This document shows positions 25,201 through 33,389 of a DNA stretch of 61,707 nucleotides, one piece after another. A model generated the notes under the pieces. It saw nothing but the letters and a program-made list of their open reading frames with translations. It did not search any database and had not been told where the DNA came from. Numbering within the stretch: the stretch's first letter is position 1; each line of letters opens with the position of its first letter. A program made the translations under genes and the position numbers. The stretch is taken from the NCBI GenBank assembly GCA_050298695.1, contig JBNKUQ010000005.1, positions 1-61,707 of the forward strand. The letters run 5' to 3'. Origin of the DNA: CANLBN01 sp050298695 (lineage in GTDB: Bacteria > Pseudomonadota > Gammaproteobacteria > Pseudomonadales > Cellvibrionaceae).

Positions 25201-25710
25201 TCTGATAGCACTATCACTACGAATGTTTCAGGTGGTAGTGGCGATGGGGGAAATATTTTTATTGATCCAATTTTTATTATTTTGGAACATAGTGCGATTA
25301 GTGCAAATGCGATAGCAGGAGACGGTGGGAATATTACATTGATTGGTGATTGGATCATTCAATCACCTGATAGTTTGATTCAAGCATCTTCTAAATTGGG
25401 TGTTGATGGAAATGTTGATATTAGTGCACCAGAATTTGATGGCACACAAGTTGATACATTCACAACATCCCCGCTAGAAGCTTCTGATTTTTTAAGTCGT
25501 CGCTGTAAGGGAGATTCGCATCGCAGCAGTTTTGTTGTCGGACATATAACTGAAAACAATATTGATCAAGGCTATTTTTCTGCAGCAATACCTCAAAGAG
25601 TGATGGTTAATCAGGGTTTCGAATCACCATATGGATTATCTAATCATCCTTTCAGCTATGATCCGTCTAAATTACAAGCTCACTCCTGTTTGTTTTTTGA
25701 TCTCTTTTAG
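22237..25710 (+). CDS. filamentous haemagglutinin-type (TpsA-like) exoprotein
   Basis: Large secreted protein of about 1157 residues. A signal peptide (about 1-27, LLLIFPLLLQA) is followed by an N-terminal TPS secretion domain with its hallmarks: NLFHSFSTFNVNSGETASF, VTGDIPTNINGVL and SLWIINPNGIMFNENASLNI (NPNGI motif). The remainder is a long repetitive beta-helix with recurring GNSGNIVI / GDAGQIVI-type turns about every 45-60 residues. It would be exported by a TpsB partner, but none is encoded here. Only three cysteines are visible near the C-terminus. The start is uncertain: GTG 22228 and ATG 22237 are in frame and neither has a good ribosome site. It may be an adhesin. Confidence 0.85.
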   Translation: MFLSVKQIHSYSCNVLLLIFPLLLQAEVVFDGSLGPNAEGATLSGIFTISEDDGSVKGNNLFHSFSTFNVNSGETASFTHSSNQITNIIARVTGDIPTNINGVLNSDASLWIINPNGIMFNENASLNINGAFYATTADYLRFESDERFYAQLDQNSTLSIAEPAAFGFLDSQPAAITFDNTVLESDKDMAFIGGGIEVRHSLLTTNDGGGIFLGAFAGGEFSLSEKSSTTSSLFASSNIRLSDSTVATYGNIAGDIYIVSGNLMLSEASTIAGLSIGGEQGSVHNEHQLNIVTGQLSIEDNSSIYTTNSHLVDGNNINILAENFNIINGQLFSETNGAGVGGNINIFAANLAINGNGENTGIASFSSGSGNSGNIVITAENTNISTGGFLYSSTSGNGDSGNIIVNSNHLVVNGKNDSAFTLIGETILGGNGNSGDIMIVADTIELLDGGQIVTFTTNDNVGGNIVINARQLLIENSTVLPFMTGVSANTFSAGGASGSIDITAENMIIVRGQVSTSSFGDGSSGEINIAADSLLIDGEGTSFIGISAGASDAGAGGNILLDARQIKVLNGGVISASTSGTGDAGQIVINVDQLLVAGHGDLAGSAITAETRSDFSSAGDIEITANEIGINSGGLISTDTYQNGEGGKIQLTADYLWITGDNNLDVTTGITADTLNSGDSGSIAVSVKNIELSQNGLISATTYGSGNGGQITIDTDHLMINGKGSTVTGVRAEVAGTGDGGSIQIDANNVELLNDGNISAVTYAEGNGGKIILLAHNIYMDGQEANFAGITAASAETATGSSGDIQLVSQNIDMKNGSQISTKTYHTGDAGNISVNVQTIKLDNDSRITSSTRAQGNAGAISVVADSLALTNSSAVQSKSEANNGGEAGSITLQANLISLSNQSLITTETAANTNTKDPAMIHIIADNVLMENKSSISTQATGSKDAGNIQIDSSQTIKLWSGSNITTESEYSSGGQITLNTNNILHLSDSTITTNVSGGSGDGGNIFIDPIFIILEHSAISANAIAGDGGNITLIGDWIIQSPDSLIQASSKLGVDGNVDISAPEFDGTQVDTFTTSPLEASDFLSRRCKGDSHRSSFVVGHITENNIDQGYFSAAIPQRVMVNQGFESPYGLSNHPFSYDPSKLQAHSCLFFDLF

Positions 25711-25987
25711 TGTTTTCCCTTGTTGTTAGCTAATCCCTGCCCACCCGTTTATAATGCTCGCTTTTTGCGCCTGTGAGCGGAGGTTGAGAAATTTTCAGCC
25801 AAAAGCCTTTTATATACCTCTTGGATTTCAGCTTCTGGGTACGACTGCTATGGATGGTGGAAGTGCTGGTCACGCAGGAGCGGTTATCAGTAAGCGACAA
25901 GTGCGCGAAGCCAACACCCTCAGACGTTGAGAGGCGATGGGTATATTGGCACCATTATTTATTAACGACAAAATTAAGGTCTACTCA
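25711..25987 (+). other. intergenic region before fabV with promoter-like motif and short frame
   Basis: 277 bases. TATAATGCTCGC at 25750-25761 looks like a sigma-70 -10 element with a GC-rich discriminator, but no -35 is well spaced. A 58-codon frame (25754-25930, starting inside the -10) encodes GFQLLGTTAMDGG...TLRR. I do not recognise it and it has no ribosome site, so I do not call it a gene. Confidence 0.4.
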
Positions 25988-27190
25988 ATGATCATTTCAC
26001 CTAAAGTTCGCGGATTTATTTGTACTAATGCTCACCCCCAGGGCTGCGCAGCGAATGTGCAAGAGCAAATTGATTTTATTAAAGCAAAGTTCTCAGGCCT
26101 TGAGAATGAGACTACCGAGACACCTAAAAATGTACTCGTTGTAGGAGCATCCACCGGCTATGGTTTAGCTTCTCGTATCACCGCGGCCTTTGGTTATGGT
26201 GCAAAAACCTTAGGTATTTTCTTCGAAAAACCACCCACTGAAAAAAAGACGGCTTCAGCAGGTTATTACAATGCTGCGGCTTTTGAAGCGGCTGCCCATG
26301 ATGCAGGGCTCTATGCTAAAAGTATCAATGGCGATGCATTTTCTAATGAATGTAAGCAACAAACGATTGATCTGATTAAAAAGGATATGGGAAAAATCGA
26401 TCTGGTTGTTTATAGCTTGGCGTCTCCACGCCGCACCGATCCAGTCAGTGGTGAGGTTTATTCCTCGACATTAAAGCCAATTGGCGAAAGCTATACCGCT
26501 AAAAATTTAAATACCGATACCCAGGTCGTGGGCGAAATGACTGTTGAGCCAGCATCAGAGGAAGAAATTGCTAACACCGTTAAAGTAATGGGTGGTGAAG
26601 ATTGGCAGATGTGGATGGAGGCTCTAGTCAAAGCCGATGTCCTCGCTGACGGTGTGCAAACCGTTGCTTATACTTATCTAGGCGAAAAGTTAACCTGGCC
26701 CATTTATGGACATGCGACCATTGGTAAAGCAAAGGAAGACCTTGATCGTGCGGCGAACGAGTTACGCAATGATTTATCATCCTTGAATGGTCGTGCTCAC
26801 GTCTCTGTTCTCAAGGCGGTGGTGACTCAAGCCAGTTCCGCTATCCCGGTGATGCCATTGTACTTGGCGATCCTATTTAAGGTGATGCAAGAAGAGGGTA
26901 CACATGAGGGTTGTATCGAGCAGCTTTATCGATTATTCACAGAGTGCTTATATTCAGAGTCGCCAAGGCTTGATGATTCACAGCGCTATCGTGTAGATGA
27001 CTTGGAGCTTGACCCTGCTATTCAGGCTAAAGTAGAAGCGATATGGCCGCAAGTTACCACAGAAAACCTCAACGACTTGTCGGATTTTGCTCTGTATCAA
27101 GCTGAGTTCCTTCGTTTGTTTGGTTTTGGTGTTGCGGGTGTGGATTATCAAGCAGAAACCAGTCCTCTTGTTGACGCTAATTTTTTGTAA
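25988..27190 (+). CDS. fabV: trans-2-enoyl-[ACP/CoA] reductase, FabV type
   Basis: NADH-dependent enoyl reductase that completes each fatty-acid elongation cycle; FabV enzymes are the triclosan-tolerant alternative to FabI. The protein begins MIISPKVRGFICTNAHPQGC, an unmistakable FabV N-terminus, and has the cofactor loop VLVVGASTGYGLASRI. The active-site spacing Tyr-x8-Lys, longer than in FabI, is seen in IYGHATIGKAK. ATG 25988 gives 400 residues, the normal length, whereas the upstream in-frame ATG 25937 adds 17 unconserved residues. AAGG lies about nine bases before the chosen start. Confidence 0.96.
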   Translation: MIISPKVRGFICTNAHPQGCAANVQEQIDFIKAKFSGLENETTETPKNVLVVGASTGYGLASRITAAFGYGAKTLGIFFEKPPTEKKTASAGYYNAAAFEAAAHDAGLYAKSINGDAFSNECKQQTIDLIKKDMGKIDLVVYSLASPRRTDPVSGEVYSSTLKPIGESYTAKNLNTDTQVVGEMTVEPASEEEIANTVKVMGGEDWQMWMEALVKADVLADGVQTVAYTYLGEKLTWPIYGHATIGKAKEDLDRAANELRNDLSSLNGRAHVSVLKAVVTQASSAIPVMPLYLAILFKVMQEEGTHEGCIEQLYRLFTECLYSESPRLDDSQRYRVDDLELDPAIQAKVEAIWPQVTTENLNDLSDFALYQAEFLRLFGFGVAGVDYQAETSPLVDANFL

Positions 27191-27257
27191 TGCCTGCTTT
27201 TTTACAACGATAGCTTTGCACGAAAACAAGATAGTCTGCTCAAATAGGTAAAAAGAT

Positions 27258-28304
27258 ATGCGTTACCGCCAGCTCGGTGATACCGATATACACGTGAGTT
27301 TAATTGCCCTGGGTACAATGACCTTTGGTGAGCAAAACACGGAAGCAGAAGCCAGTGAGCAAATGGATTATGCCGTTGCTCACGGCGTGAATTTGATTGA
27401 TGTCGCTGAAATGTATCCGGTACCCCCTAGGGAAGAAACCTACGGTAATTCTGAAGCCATCGTTGGTCGTTGGATAAAAGCGCGCAACTGTCGGGATAAT
27501 ATTGTTCTGGCCACCAAGGTGACAGGGAACGGTGTGAATAACCCCGGCTTTGACTATATTCGTGGTGGTCCACGTTTGAGTGCACCACAAATCAAAGCCG
27601 CTGCAGAAACCTCTTTACAGCGTTTGCAGACTGATGTTATCGATTTATATCAACTGCACTGGCCGGATCGCACTACCAACTGTTTTGGGCGTTTGGGTTA
27701 CCAGCATGTGGCTGACGAGGAGAGTTACTCACTGGAAGAGTCTTTATGGGCAATGTCAGAACTGGTGAAAGAGGGTAAAGTCAGAACGGTAGGGCTTTCT
27801 AACGAGACGCCTTGGGGCTTAATGGAAGCCAAACGAGTGGCTCGTGAACTCAATCTGCCCCATGTCGTTAGCATCCAAAACCCCTACAACTTACTGAATC
27901 GCAGCTATGAGATTGGTCTTGCAGAGATGTCTATTCGTGAGAACGTGGGTCTGTTGGCATACTCGCCTTTGGCTTTTGGTGTACTTTCTGGAAAGTATTT
28001 AGGTGGGGCAAGACCGCCTAAAGGGCGTATTACCCTGTATTCACGGTTTAAGCGCTACACGAACCCTTATGCAGAAGCAGCGACAGAAGCCTATTGCAAG
28101 CTCGCACAGGAGCATCATTTGAGTTTGGCGCAAATGTCTCTAGCTTTTGTTAATTGCCAGCCTTTTTTAACGGCCAATATTGTGGGTGCAACAACACTAT
28201 CTCAGCTTGAAGAGAATATTAACAGTGTTAATGTCGAGCTTTCTGATACGGTTTTAGAAGGTATCGAAGCTATTCACAAGCAATATTCAAATCCAGCGCC
28301 TTAA
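27258..28304 (+). CDS. tas: Tas-like aldo/keto reductase
   Basis: NADP(H)-dependent oxidoreductase with an (alpha/beta)8 barrel, strongly resembling E. coli Tas (FGEQNTEAEA...NLIDVAEMYPVPPR is nearly identical to what I remember). The catalytic tetrad is visible: D48, Y53, K87 and H134 (LYQLHWPD). Cofactor-binding segments include VGLSNETPWG and the C-terminal GATTLSQLEENI. Length 348 is normal. AAAAAGAT precedes ATG 27258. The physiological substrate is not known. It is followed 13 bases later by an acyltransferase gene, probably co-transcribed. Confidence 0.93.
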   Translation: MRYRQLGDTDIHVSLIALGTMTFGEQNTEAEASEQMDYAVAHGVNLIDVAEMYPVPPREETYGNSEAIVGRWIKARNCRDNIVLATKVTGNGVNNPGFDYIRGGPRLSAPQIKAAAETSLQRLQTDVIDLYQLHWPDRTTNCFGRLGYQHVADEESYSLEESLWAMSELVKEGKVRTVGLSNETPWGLMEAKRVARELNLPHVVSIQNPYNLLNRSYEIGLAEMSIRENVGLLAYSPLAFGVLSGKYLGGARPPKGRITLYSRFKRYTNPYAEAATEAYCKLAQEHHLSLAQMSLAFVNCQPFLTANIVGATTLSQLEENINSVNVELSDTVLEGIEAIHKQYSNPAP

Positions 28305-28317
28305 GCTATCTTCATAG

Positions 28318-29244
28318 ATGACGACTCCGACTTTTTCTTATGCATTGCTTCATCCCAAGTATTGGTTGACTTGGGTATCCCTTGGTTTGATGGTCTTAGC
28401 TGCACAATTACCCTATTCATGGCAAATGGCAATGGGGCGCTGTGTAGGTAAGTTAGCTTATCGTTTTGCTCATGCGCGCAAGCGAATTGCTAAGCGTAAC
28501 CTTGAACTCTGTTTTCCTGAAAAAAGCGAATATGAGCGCGAGCAATTACTTCGAGACCATTTTATTTCTAATGGCATTACTATTTTTGAAATGGGAATGG
28601 CTTGGTTTATGCCACGCTCACGACTGTTGCCCCGTTTTAAAATCATAGGTAAGGAGCACTGGGATCGGCTTAAAAAAGAGGGAAAAGGGGCGCTAGTGAT
28701 TGGTTTGCATTTTAATAGTTTAGAAATCTCTAATGTCTCAGTCAGCCATCTTTTTAACTTACACGTCTCTTACCGTGCTCACAATAATCCAGTATTTAAT
28801 TATATTCAGCACCACCGGCGCGAGCGCAATAACCCTGTCTCACAAGCCATAAATCGCTATGATATACGGGGTATGTTGCGTGTGTTAAAACAAGGTGACT
28901 GGTTGTGGTATGCACCGGATCAGGATTATGGTCGCAAGGTCAGCGAATTTGTGGAGTGGTTTGGTATTCCCGCTGCGACCTTGGCCGCGACACCGCGACT
29001 ACTGCGTATGGCTAAGGTCGACGCGGTAGGTATTACTTACAGACGCTTACCTGATTTTAGTGGCTATGAAATCGAGCTCAAACCCGCGATAGAAGGGATC
29101 CCTTCAGGCGATGATTACCAAGACTTAGTCACGTTGAATCATTACATAGAAACTTGTGTTCGAGCCAACCCTGTTGAGTATTTATGGGTGCACCGGCGTT
29201 TTAAAACACGCCCTCCAGGAGAGCCAAAACTTTACCAAAAATAA
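28318..29244 (+). CDS. lpxL: lipid A biosynthesis lauroyl-type acyltransferase
   Basis: Inner-membrane acyltransferase of the LpxL/HtrB family that adds a secondary acyl chain to Kdo2-lipid IV-A. The 308 residues include an N-terminal hydrophobic anchor (about 17-35) and the catalytic H-x4-D/E motif as H131-FNSL-E136, plus the conserved YRAHNNPVFN and WYAPDQDYG segments. The paralogues LpxL, LpxM and LpxP are hard to separate without alignment; LpxL is the most likely. It follows tas by 13 bases and precedes dapA. Confidence 0.88.
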   Translation: MTTPTFSYALLHPKYWLTWVSLGLMVLAAQLPYSWQMAMGRCVGKLAYRFAHARKRIAKRNLELCFPEKSEYEREQLLRDHFISNGITIFEMGMAWFMPRSRLLPRFKIIGKEHWDRLKKEGKGALVIGLHFNSLEISNVSVSHLFNLHVSYRAHNNPVFNYIQHHRRERNNPVSQAINRYDIRGMLRVLKQGDWLWYAPDQDYGRKVSEFVEWFGIPAATLAATPRLLRMAKVDAVGITYRRLPDFSGYEIELKPAIEGIPSGDDYQDLVTLNHYIETCVRANPVEYLWVHRRFKTRPPGEPKLYQK

Positions 29245-29330
29245 GGTATTTCTTGTATAAGATCCTATCCGTCAGTACCATTGCTGAATTGCGATACAGC
29301 AAAACAATAACAGAGTTTGGAGTAAAAACA

Positions 29331-30230
29331 ATGAATAGCAATAGCCCTAGTATTCAGGGCAGTATGGTGGCGTTGGTAACGCCCATGCACGCAGATGGCT
29401 CTCTAGATTGGTTAGCACTCGATAAACTAGTCGATTGGCACATCGATGAGGGGAGTCATGCCATTGTTGCCGTTGGTACAACAGGTGAGTCCGCCACGCT
29501 AGCAGTTGCTGAGCACCTTGAAGTGGTTGAACGAGTGGTTCAACGTGCAAAAGGGCGCATTAAAGTGATTGCCGGCACGGGTGCAAACTCTACCAGCGAA
29601 GCCATCGAGTTAACCCGGGCAGCGAGTGATTTGGGCGTTGATGCCTGCTTGTTAGTCGTTCCCTACTACAATAAACCGACTCAAGAGGGTTTGTATCAAC
29701 ATTTTCTAAGCATTGCTGATGCCGTTGCTATTCCACAAATACTCTACAACGTACCTGGGCGCACGATTACCGATATGAGTAATGAAACTGTACTGCGTTT
29801 GGCAAGCCATCCAAATATTATCGGTATTAAAGATGCTACTGGTGATTTAGTGCGAGGAAAAGCCTTAATTGATGCCGTACCAGAAGGTTTCTCTGTTTTT
29901 TCTGGTGACGATTTTACTGCGCCTGAACTAATGCTGGTAGGAGCAAAAGGTAATATATCGGTTACCGCTAATGTGGTGCCGAAAGCCATGTCGACTTTGT
30001 GCTGTTTGGCTATGTCATCTCAAAGTGATGCAGCGCGTGATTTGCAACAAAGTTTACAGCCTTTACATGATGCTTTATTTGTTGAGTCTAATCCAATACC
30101 TGTGAAGTGGGCTGTTGCGAAGATGGGTTTAATGCCAGAGGGCATTCGTTTACCGTTAACACCACTTTCAGAGGTTTATCGAGAGCCTTTGGCAAAAGTG
30201 ATGGTTTCTTTGTCGTTGGTTCAAGCGTAA
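29331..30230 (+). CDS. dapA: 4-hydroxy-tetrahydrodipicolinate synthase
   Basis: Condenses pyruvate with aspartate semialdehyde, the first committed step of lysine and diaminopimelate synthesis. The Schiff-base lysine is K167 (GIKDATGD), the catalytic tyrosine Y139 (YNVPGRT), and the substrate motif GTTGESATL is present. ATG 29331 gives MNSNSPSIQGSMVALVTPM and 299 residues; TTTGGAGT at 29315-29322 is a good ribosome site. The upstream in-frame TTG 29253 would add 26 unconserved residues. It heads the conserved dapA-bamC-MBL-purC block known from Pseudomonas. Confidence 0.97.
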   Translation: MNSNSPSIQGSMVALVTPMHADGSLDWLALDKLVDWHIDEGSHAIVAVGTTGESATLAVAEHLEVVERVVQRAKGRIKVIAGTGANSTSEAIELTRAASDLGVDACLLVVPYYNKPTQEGLYQHFLSIADAVAIPQILYNVPGRTITDMSNETVLRLASHPNIIGIKDATGDLVRGKALIDAVPEGFSVFSGDDFTAPELMLVGAKGNISVTANVVPKAMSTLCCLAMSSQSDAARDLQQSLQPLHDALFVESNPIPVKWAVAKMGLMPEGIRLPLTPLSEVYREPLAKVMVSLSLVQA

Positions 30231-30252
30231 TATATTTATTTTGTGTAATTTT

Positions 30253-31386
30253 ATGAATTTTATTCGTTTCTTTTTTTCATCGTTTTTATTAATTACATGT
30301 TTAGTATGGTTGACTGCGTGTTCAACGAATACTGATTATTTAGAATCGAGTACCTTACCACCTATCGATCCTCCGGAAGATCTTGATAAAGATCGACTGG
30401 GTGAATTGTATCCGGTGCCGGATTTATCCGATAAGCGCTCGCCTAAAAAGTTTTCTGTTCCTTTCCCTCCCACCGTTGGCACTCAAGATGATGCCAATGT
30501 TGCTTCGTGGCAGACGATGTCGGAGCAATCCTGGGTATTAAATGCGAAAGCACCTGCGACAACATGGACGCAACTATTGAATTTTTTTCAGACGCGTCAA
30601 ATTCCTGTTGCAAAGCGAGACTTATCGAGTGCAACAATGACAACGGGCTGGTTTGGTGAAGCGCTACAAGCGGGTTATTTAGTCCGTTATCAATTGCGCT
30701 TAGAGCAGGGCTTACAACCCGATACGACAGAGGTCTTCATTACCAATCAAAAAACACAAGCGTCTCTTCCAGAGTTTGAGTCTGAAACGCTAGGACAAGA
30801 TTTTCAGTCTTTGGCCGATCCCAACCATGGAAAGTGGCTGGCAGATCAGCTTGTCGCTGAATTCAATAAAAAGAATGAGGGTATCGGTGATTCTTATTTG
30901 GCAACGACCATTGATTTGCCGCAAAAAGTCCGCCTTACAGAACATGATGGTGAGCCTATTTTGTCATCTATTGCCAGTGAAGCGCGCCTTAATCGCGCAT
31001 TGTCTAAAGCCTTAGATGAAAATGATTTGATCGTCTATGGTCGCGATTTAGCGCAGGATGTATATTACTTTAACCAGATAAAAGAAGATGGCTCATGGTT
31101 AAACTTATTTTCCTGGCAAGTCTTTCAGACACCAACAAAAGAGAGAGCGACTCCCATTGAAAAAGTACTGGCTCGCTTACCCGATGAGTCTGAAGTGAAT
31201 GCCTTATTCCCTAATGCAGAGCAGAGAAAAGGACAAAAGAAAACCTCAGGTTTACCCGGTTTTTTATTAGTCATGCGCTCACAAGAAAATAAAACCACGA
31301 TATATCTTCGCGATGCCCATGGGCGTGTTTTGCCCGCGGATGAGGCAATTGTTTTACTCGATACTATTCGCTTACGTTTAATTTAA
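30253..31386 (+). CDS. bamC: outer membrane assembly lipoprotein BamC
   Basis: Lipoprotein of the beta-barrel assembly (BAM) complex. It has a lipoprotein signal with lipobox LTAC (Cys 23), then an N-terminal stretch with a Pro-rich LPPIDPPEDL segment and the LYPVPDL motif, the part of BamC that binds BamD. Two helix-grip domains follow (about 95-215 and 235-370). ATG 30253 is preferred over TTG 30241 because it gives a standard signal peptide. It lies 22 bases after dapA and upstream of the MBL gene. The 377 residues are close to the usual length. Confidence 0.9.
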   Translation: MNFIRFFFSSFLLITCLVWLTACSTNTDYLESSTLPPIDPPEDLDKDRLGELYPVPDLSDKRSPKKFSVPFPPTVGTQDDANVASWQTMSEQSWVLNAKAPATTWTQLLNFFQTRQIPVAKRDLSSATMTTGWFGEALQAGYLVRYQLRLEQGLQPDTTEVFITNQKTQASLPEFESETLGQDFQSLADPNHGKWLADQLVAEFNKKNEGIGDSYLATTIDLPQKVRLTEHDGEPILSSIASEARLNRALSKALDENDLIVYGRDLAQDVYYFNQIKEDGSWLNLFSWQVFQTPTKERATPIEKVLARLPDESEVNALFPNAEQRKGQKKTSGLPGFLLVMRSQENKTTIYLRDAHGRVLPADEAIVLLDTIRLRLI

Positions 31387-31405
31387 CCGCAATAAAGAGC
31401 TAGCC

Positions 31406-32230
31406 GTGCAGTTTTCTTCTTTGGGTAGTGGCAGTAAAGGTAATGCGACCTTGGTTCGCGATAAAGATTGTGTGTTATTGGTTGACTGTGGCTTTACCTT
31501 AAAAGAAACCGTTAAACGTTTAGAGCGCTTAGGTATCGTTCCAGAACAGTTAGATGCGGTGATCGTTACCCACGAGCACAGTGATCATATTGGTGGCGTT
31601 GGCCCTTTAGCGCGCAAATACCATTTGCCTGTTTACATGACATCTGGTACTTATCGCAGTCGCGATATTGGAAAATTACCCGCATTGGAATTAATCAAAA
31701 ACTACCAAGCGTTTCGCATTAAATCGATTGATATTACCCCTGTTGCTGTGCCTCATGATGCCGCTGAACCTGCTCAATATATATTTGCGACTCAAATCGC
31801 ACGTTTGGGTATACTGACGGATCTCGGTAGTATTACACCTCATGTGGAAATGCATTATCATTTGTGTGATGCCTTGATTTTGGAGGCAAACCACGACCCA
31901 TTGATGTTAGCCTCTGGCCAATATCCTCCGAGTTTAAAACAGCGTGTGGGTGGCCCCTGGGGGCATTTGAGTAACCGGCAGGCTGCTGATTTTCTGACAA
32001 GAGTGGATTGCTCGCGTTTACAACATTTGGTGGTGGCACACATTAGTCAGCAAAACAATACGACTGAATTGGCTCGTGAAGCTTTAGAAGATGTGCCATT
32101 ATCTTTAAAACAGGTAAAATATGCCTGCCAAGACGAAGGCTTTGATTGGATAGTGCTAGGCGCAAACGATCCAAAAGAGCGAACAGATTCAAACTTATTA
32201 TTTTCAAAACTAGCAGAGATGAACTCATGA
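31406..32230 (+). CDS. MBL-fold metallo-hydrolase (YycJ/WalJ-like)
   Basis: Cytoplasmic metallo-beta-lactamase-fold hydrolase of 274 residues. The opening FSSLGSGSKGNATLV and the metal motif H56-x-H58-x-D60-H61 (THEHSDHIGG) are clear, with further ligands in LTDLGS and HLSNRQAADF. It resembles YycJ/WalJ-type proteins, which have been linked to DNA or nucleotide metabolism; the exact substrate is not known. It starts at GTG 31406 with AAAGAGC upstream, and its stop overlaps the purC ATG (ATGA). In Pseudomonas the same gene sits between bamC and purC. Confidence 0.85.
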   Translation: MQFSSLGSGSKGNATLVRDKDCVLLVDCGFTLKETVKRLERLGIVPEQLDAVIVTHEHSDHIGGVGPLARKYHLPVYMTSGTYRSRDIGKLPALELIKNYQAFRIKSIDITPVAVPHDAAEPAQYIFATQIARLGILTDLGSITPHVEMHYHLCDALILEANHDPLMLASGQYPPSLKQRVGGPWGHLSNRQAADFLTRVDCSRLQHLVVAHISQQNNTTELAREALEDVPLSLKQVKYACQDEGFDWIVLGANDPKERTDSNLLFSKLAEMNS

Positions 32231-32943
32231 AAAAAGGCGAGTTACTGTACTCCGGTAAAGCAAAATCGGTTTATACAACAGATAATGATGATTTATTGGT
32301 ATTGCATTTTCGCGATGATACCTCTGCTTTTGATGGTAAGCGTATAGAGCAGCTTGATCGCAAAGGCATGGTCAATAATAAGTTTAATGCTTTCATTATG
32401 GAAAAATTGATTGCAGCGGGTATCCCTACTCACTTTGAATCTTGTTTATCGGATACAGAGTCTGTAGTAAAGCGCCTTGAGATGATTCCGGTTGAGTGCG
32501 TTATTCGCAATATTGCAGCCGGCTCATTATGCAGGCGCTTAGGTATTGAAGAGGGAATTGATTTAGATCCGCCAGTGTTTGAATTCTTTTTGAAGAACGA
32601 CGCCCTTGGTGACCCAATGATTACTCAATCTCATATCGAGACTTTTGGCTGGGCGCAGCCAGAACATCTTGAAAAGATGAAAACCTTAACCTTGCAAGTT
32701 AACGAAGTTCTTAAAGCCCTTTTTTTACAGGGTGGTATGTTGCTAGTGGATTGTAAACTCGAATTTGGCCTCTATCATGGCGAAATTATTCTTGGTGATG
32801 AATTTTCACCTGATGGTTGTCGGCTTTGGGATAAAGAGACGAGAGAAAAGTTAGACAAGGATCGCTTCCGCCAGGGTTTGGGGAATGTTGTTGAGTCCTA
32901 CGAACTCGTGGGCAAGCGCCTTGGTATCGACTTTGATAGTTGA
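32227..32943 (+). CDS. purC: phosphoribosylaminoimidazole-succinocarboxamide synthase (SAICAR synthetase)
   Basis: ATP-dependent ligase joining aspartate to CAIR in purine synthesis. The 238-residue protein has the signature YSGKAKSVYTTD near the N-terminus, FRDDTSAFDGKR, the conserved PVECVIRNIAAGSLCRRLG segment and LVDCKLEFG. I start it at ATG 32227, overlapping the previous stop by four bases, rather than at the upstream ATG 32146 that would add 27 residues inside the MBL gene. It ends the dapA-bamC-MBL-purC run. Confidence 0.97.
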   Translation: MKKGELLYSGKAKSVYTTDNDDLLVLHFRDDTSAFDGKRIEQLDRKGMVNNKFNAFIMEKLIAAGIPTHFESCLSDTESVVKRLEMIPVECVIRNIAAGSLCRRLGIEEGIDLDPPVFEFFLKNDALGDPMITQSHIETFGWAQPEHLEKMKTLTLQVNEVLKALFLQGGMLLVDCKLEFGLYHGEIILGDEFSPDGCRLWDKETREKLDKDRFRQGLGNVVESYELVGKRLGIDFDS

Positions 32944-33006
32944 TTTTTAGGCAGTTTTGGACTACTTTTACCCTATTAATAAAACAAAATTGGATCAGAG
33001 ACGATT

Positions 33007-33321
33007 ATGACATTTATAACTAATATCACTAACGATCCTTCAAGAATGCATCAAACGGATGATCGTCGTCGTTCGGAGCGTCGTTCTACTACCATCCGTG
33101 TCGAAATTACCCATCCATCATTTGGTACGATTATTGGTTCGACTCAAGATATTTCTGATGGAGGCGCCTCTGTCAAAATTGAGAACCATCCTATACCACC
33201 TATCGGCACTGAAGTTAAAGTTCGTTTTGTCAAAATGGTGGGAGCAGTGAATCAAGATCCTGTTGATATGAAAGTGATGTATCATCAACGCAATACGATT
33301 GGTTTAATGTTTTCTCGATAA
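33007..33321 (+). CDS. PilZ domain protein
   Basis: Single-domain protein of 104 residues with the two c-di-GMP-binding motifs: RxxxR (within RRRSERR, residues 20-26) and D48-x-S50-x-x-G53 (DISDGG). It would act as a small cytoplasmic c-di-GMP receptor or adaptor; its target is unknown. It stands between purC and rsmJ and is followed by a GCAGCAG/CTGCTGC hairpin. The HD-GYP protein at 57-58 kb could belong to the same signalling network, but no link is visible. Confidence 0.88.
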   Translation: MTFITNITNDPSRMHQTDDRRRSERRSTTIRVEITHPSFGTIIGSTQDISDGGASVKIENHPIPPIGTEVKVRFVKMVGAVNQDPVDMKVMYHQRNTIGLMFSR

Positions 33322-33327
33322 ATAACG

Positions 33328-33346
33328 GCAGCAGTTTTTCTGCTGC
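33328..33346 (+). terminator. hairpin after the PilZ gene
   Basis: Perfect stem GCAGCAG/CTGCTGC with a five-T loop, six bases after the PilZ stop. Only GATTATTAG follows, so it is a moderate terminator candidate. Confidence 0.5.
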
Positions 33347-33389
33347 GATTATTAGCTCTTCATAGATTTTTCCTCTCTTATTTTTCTTT

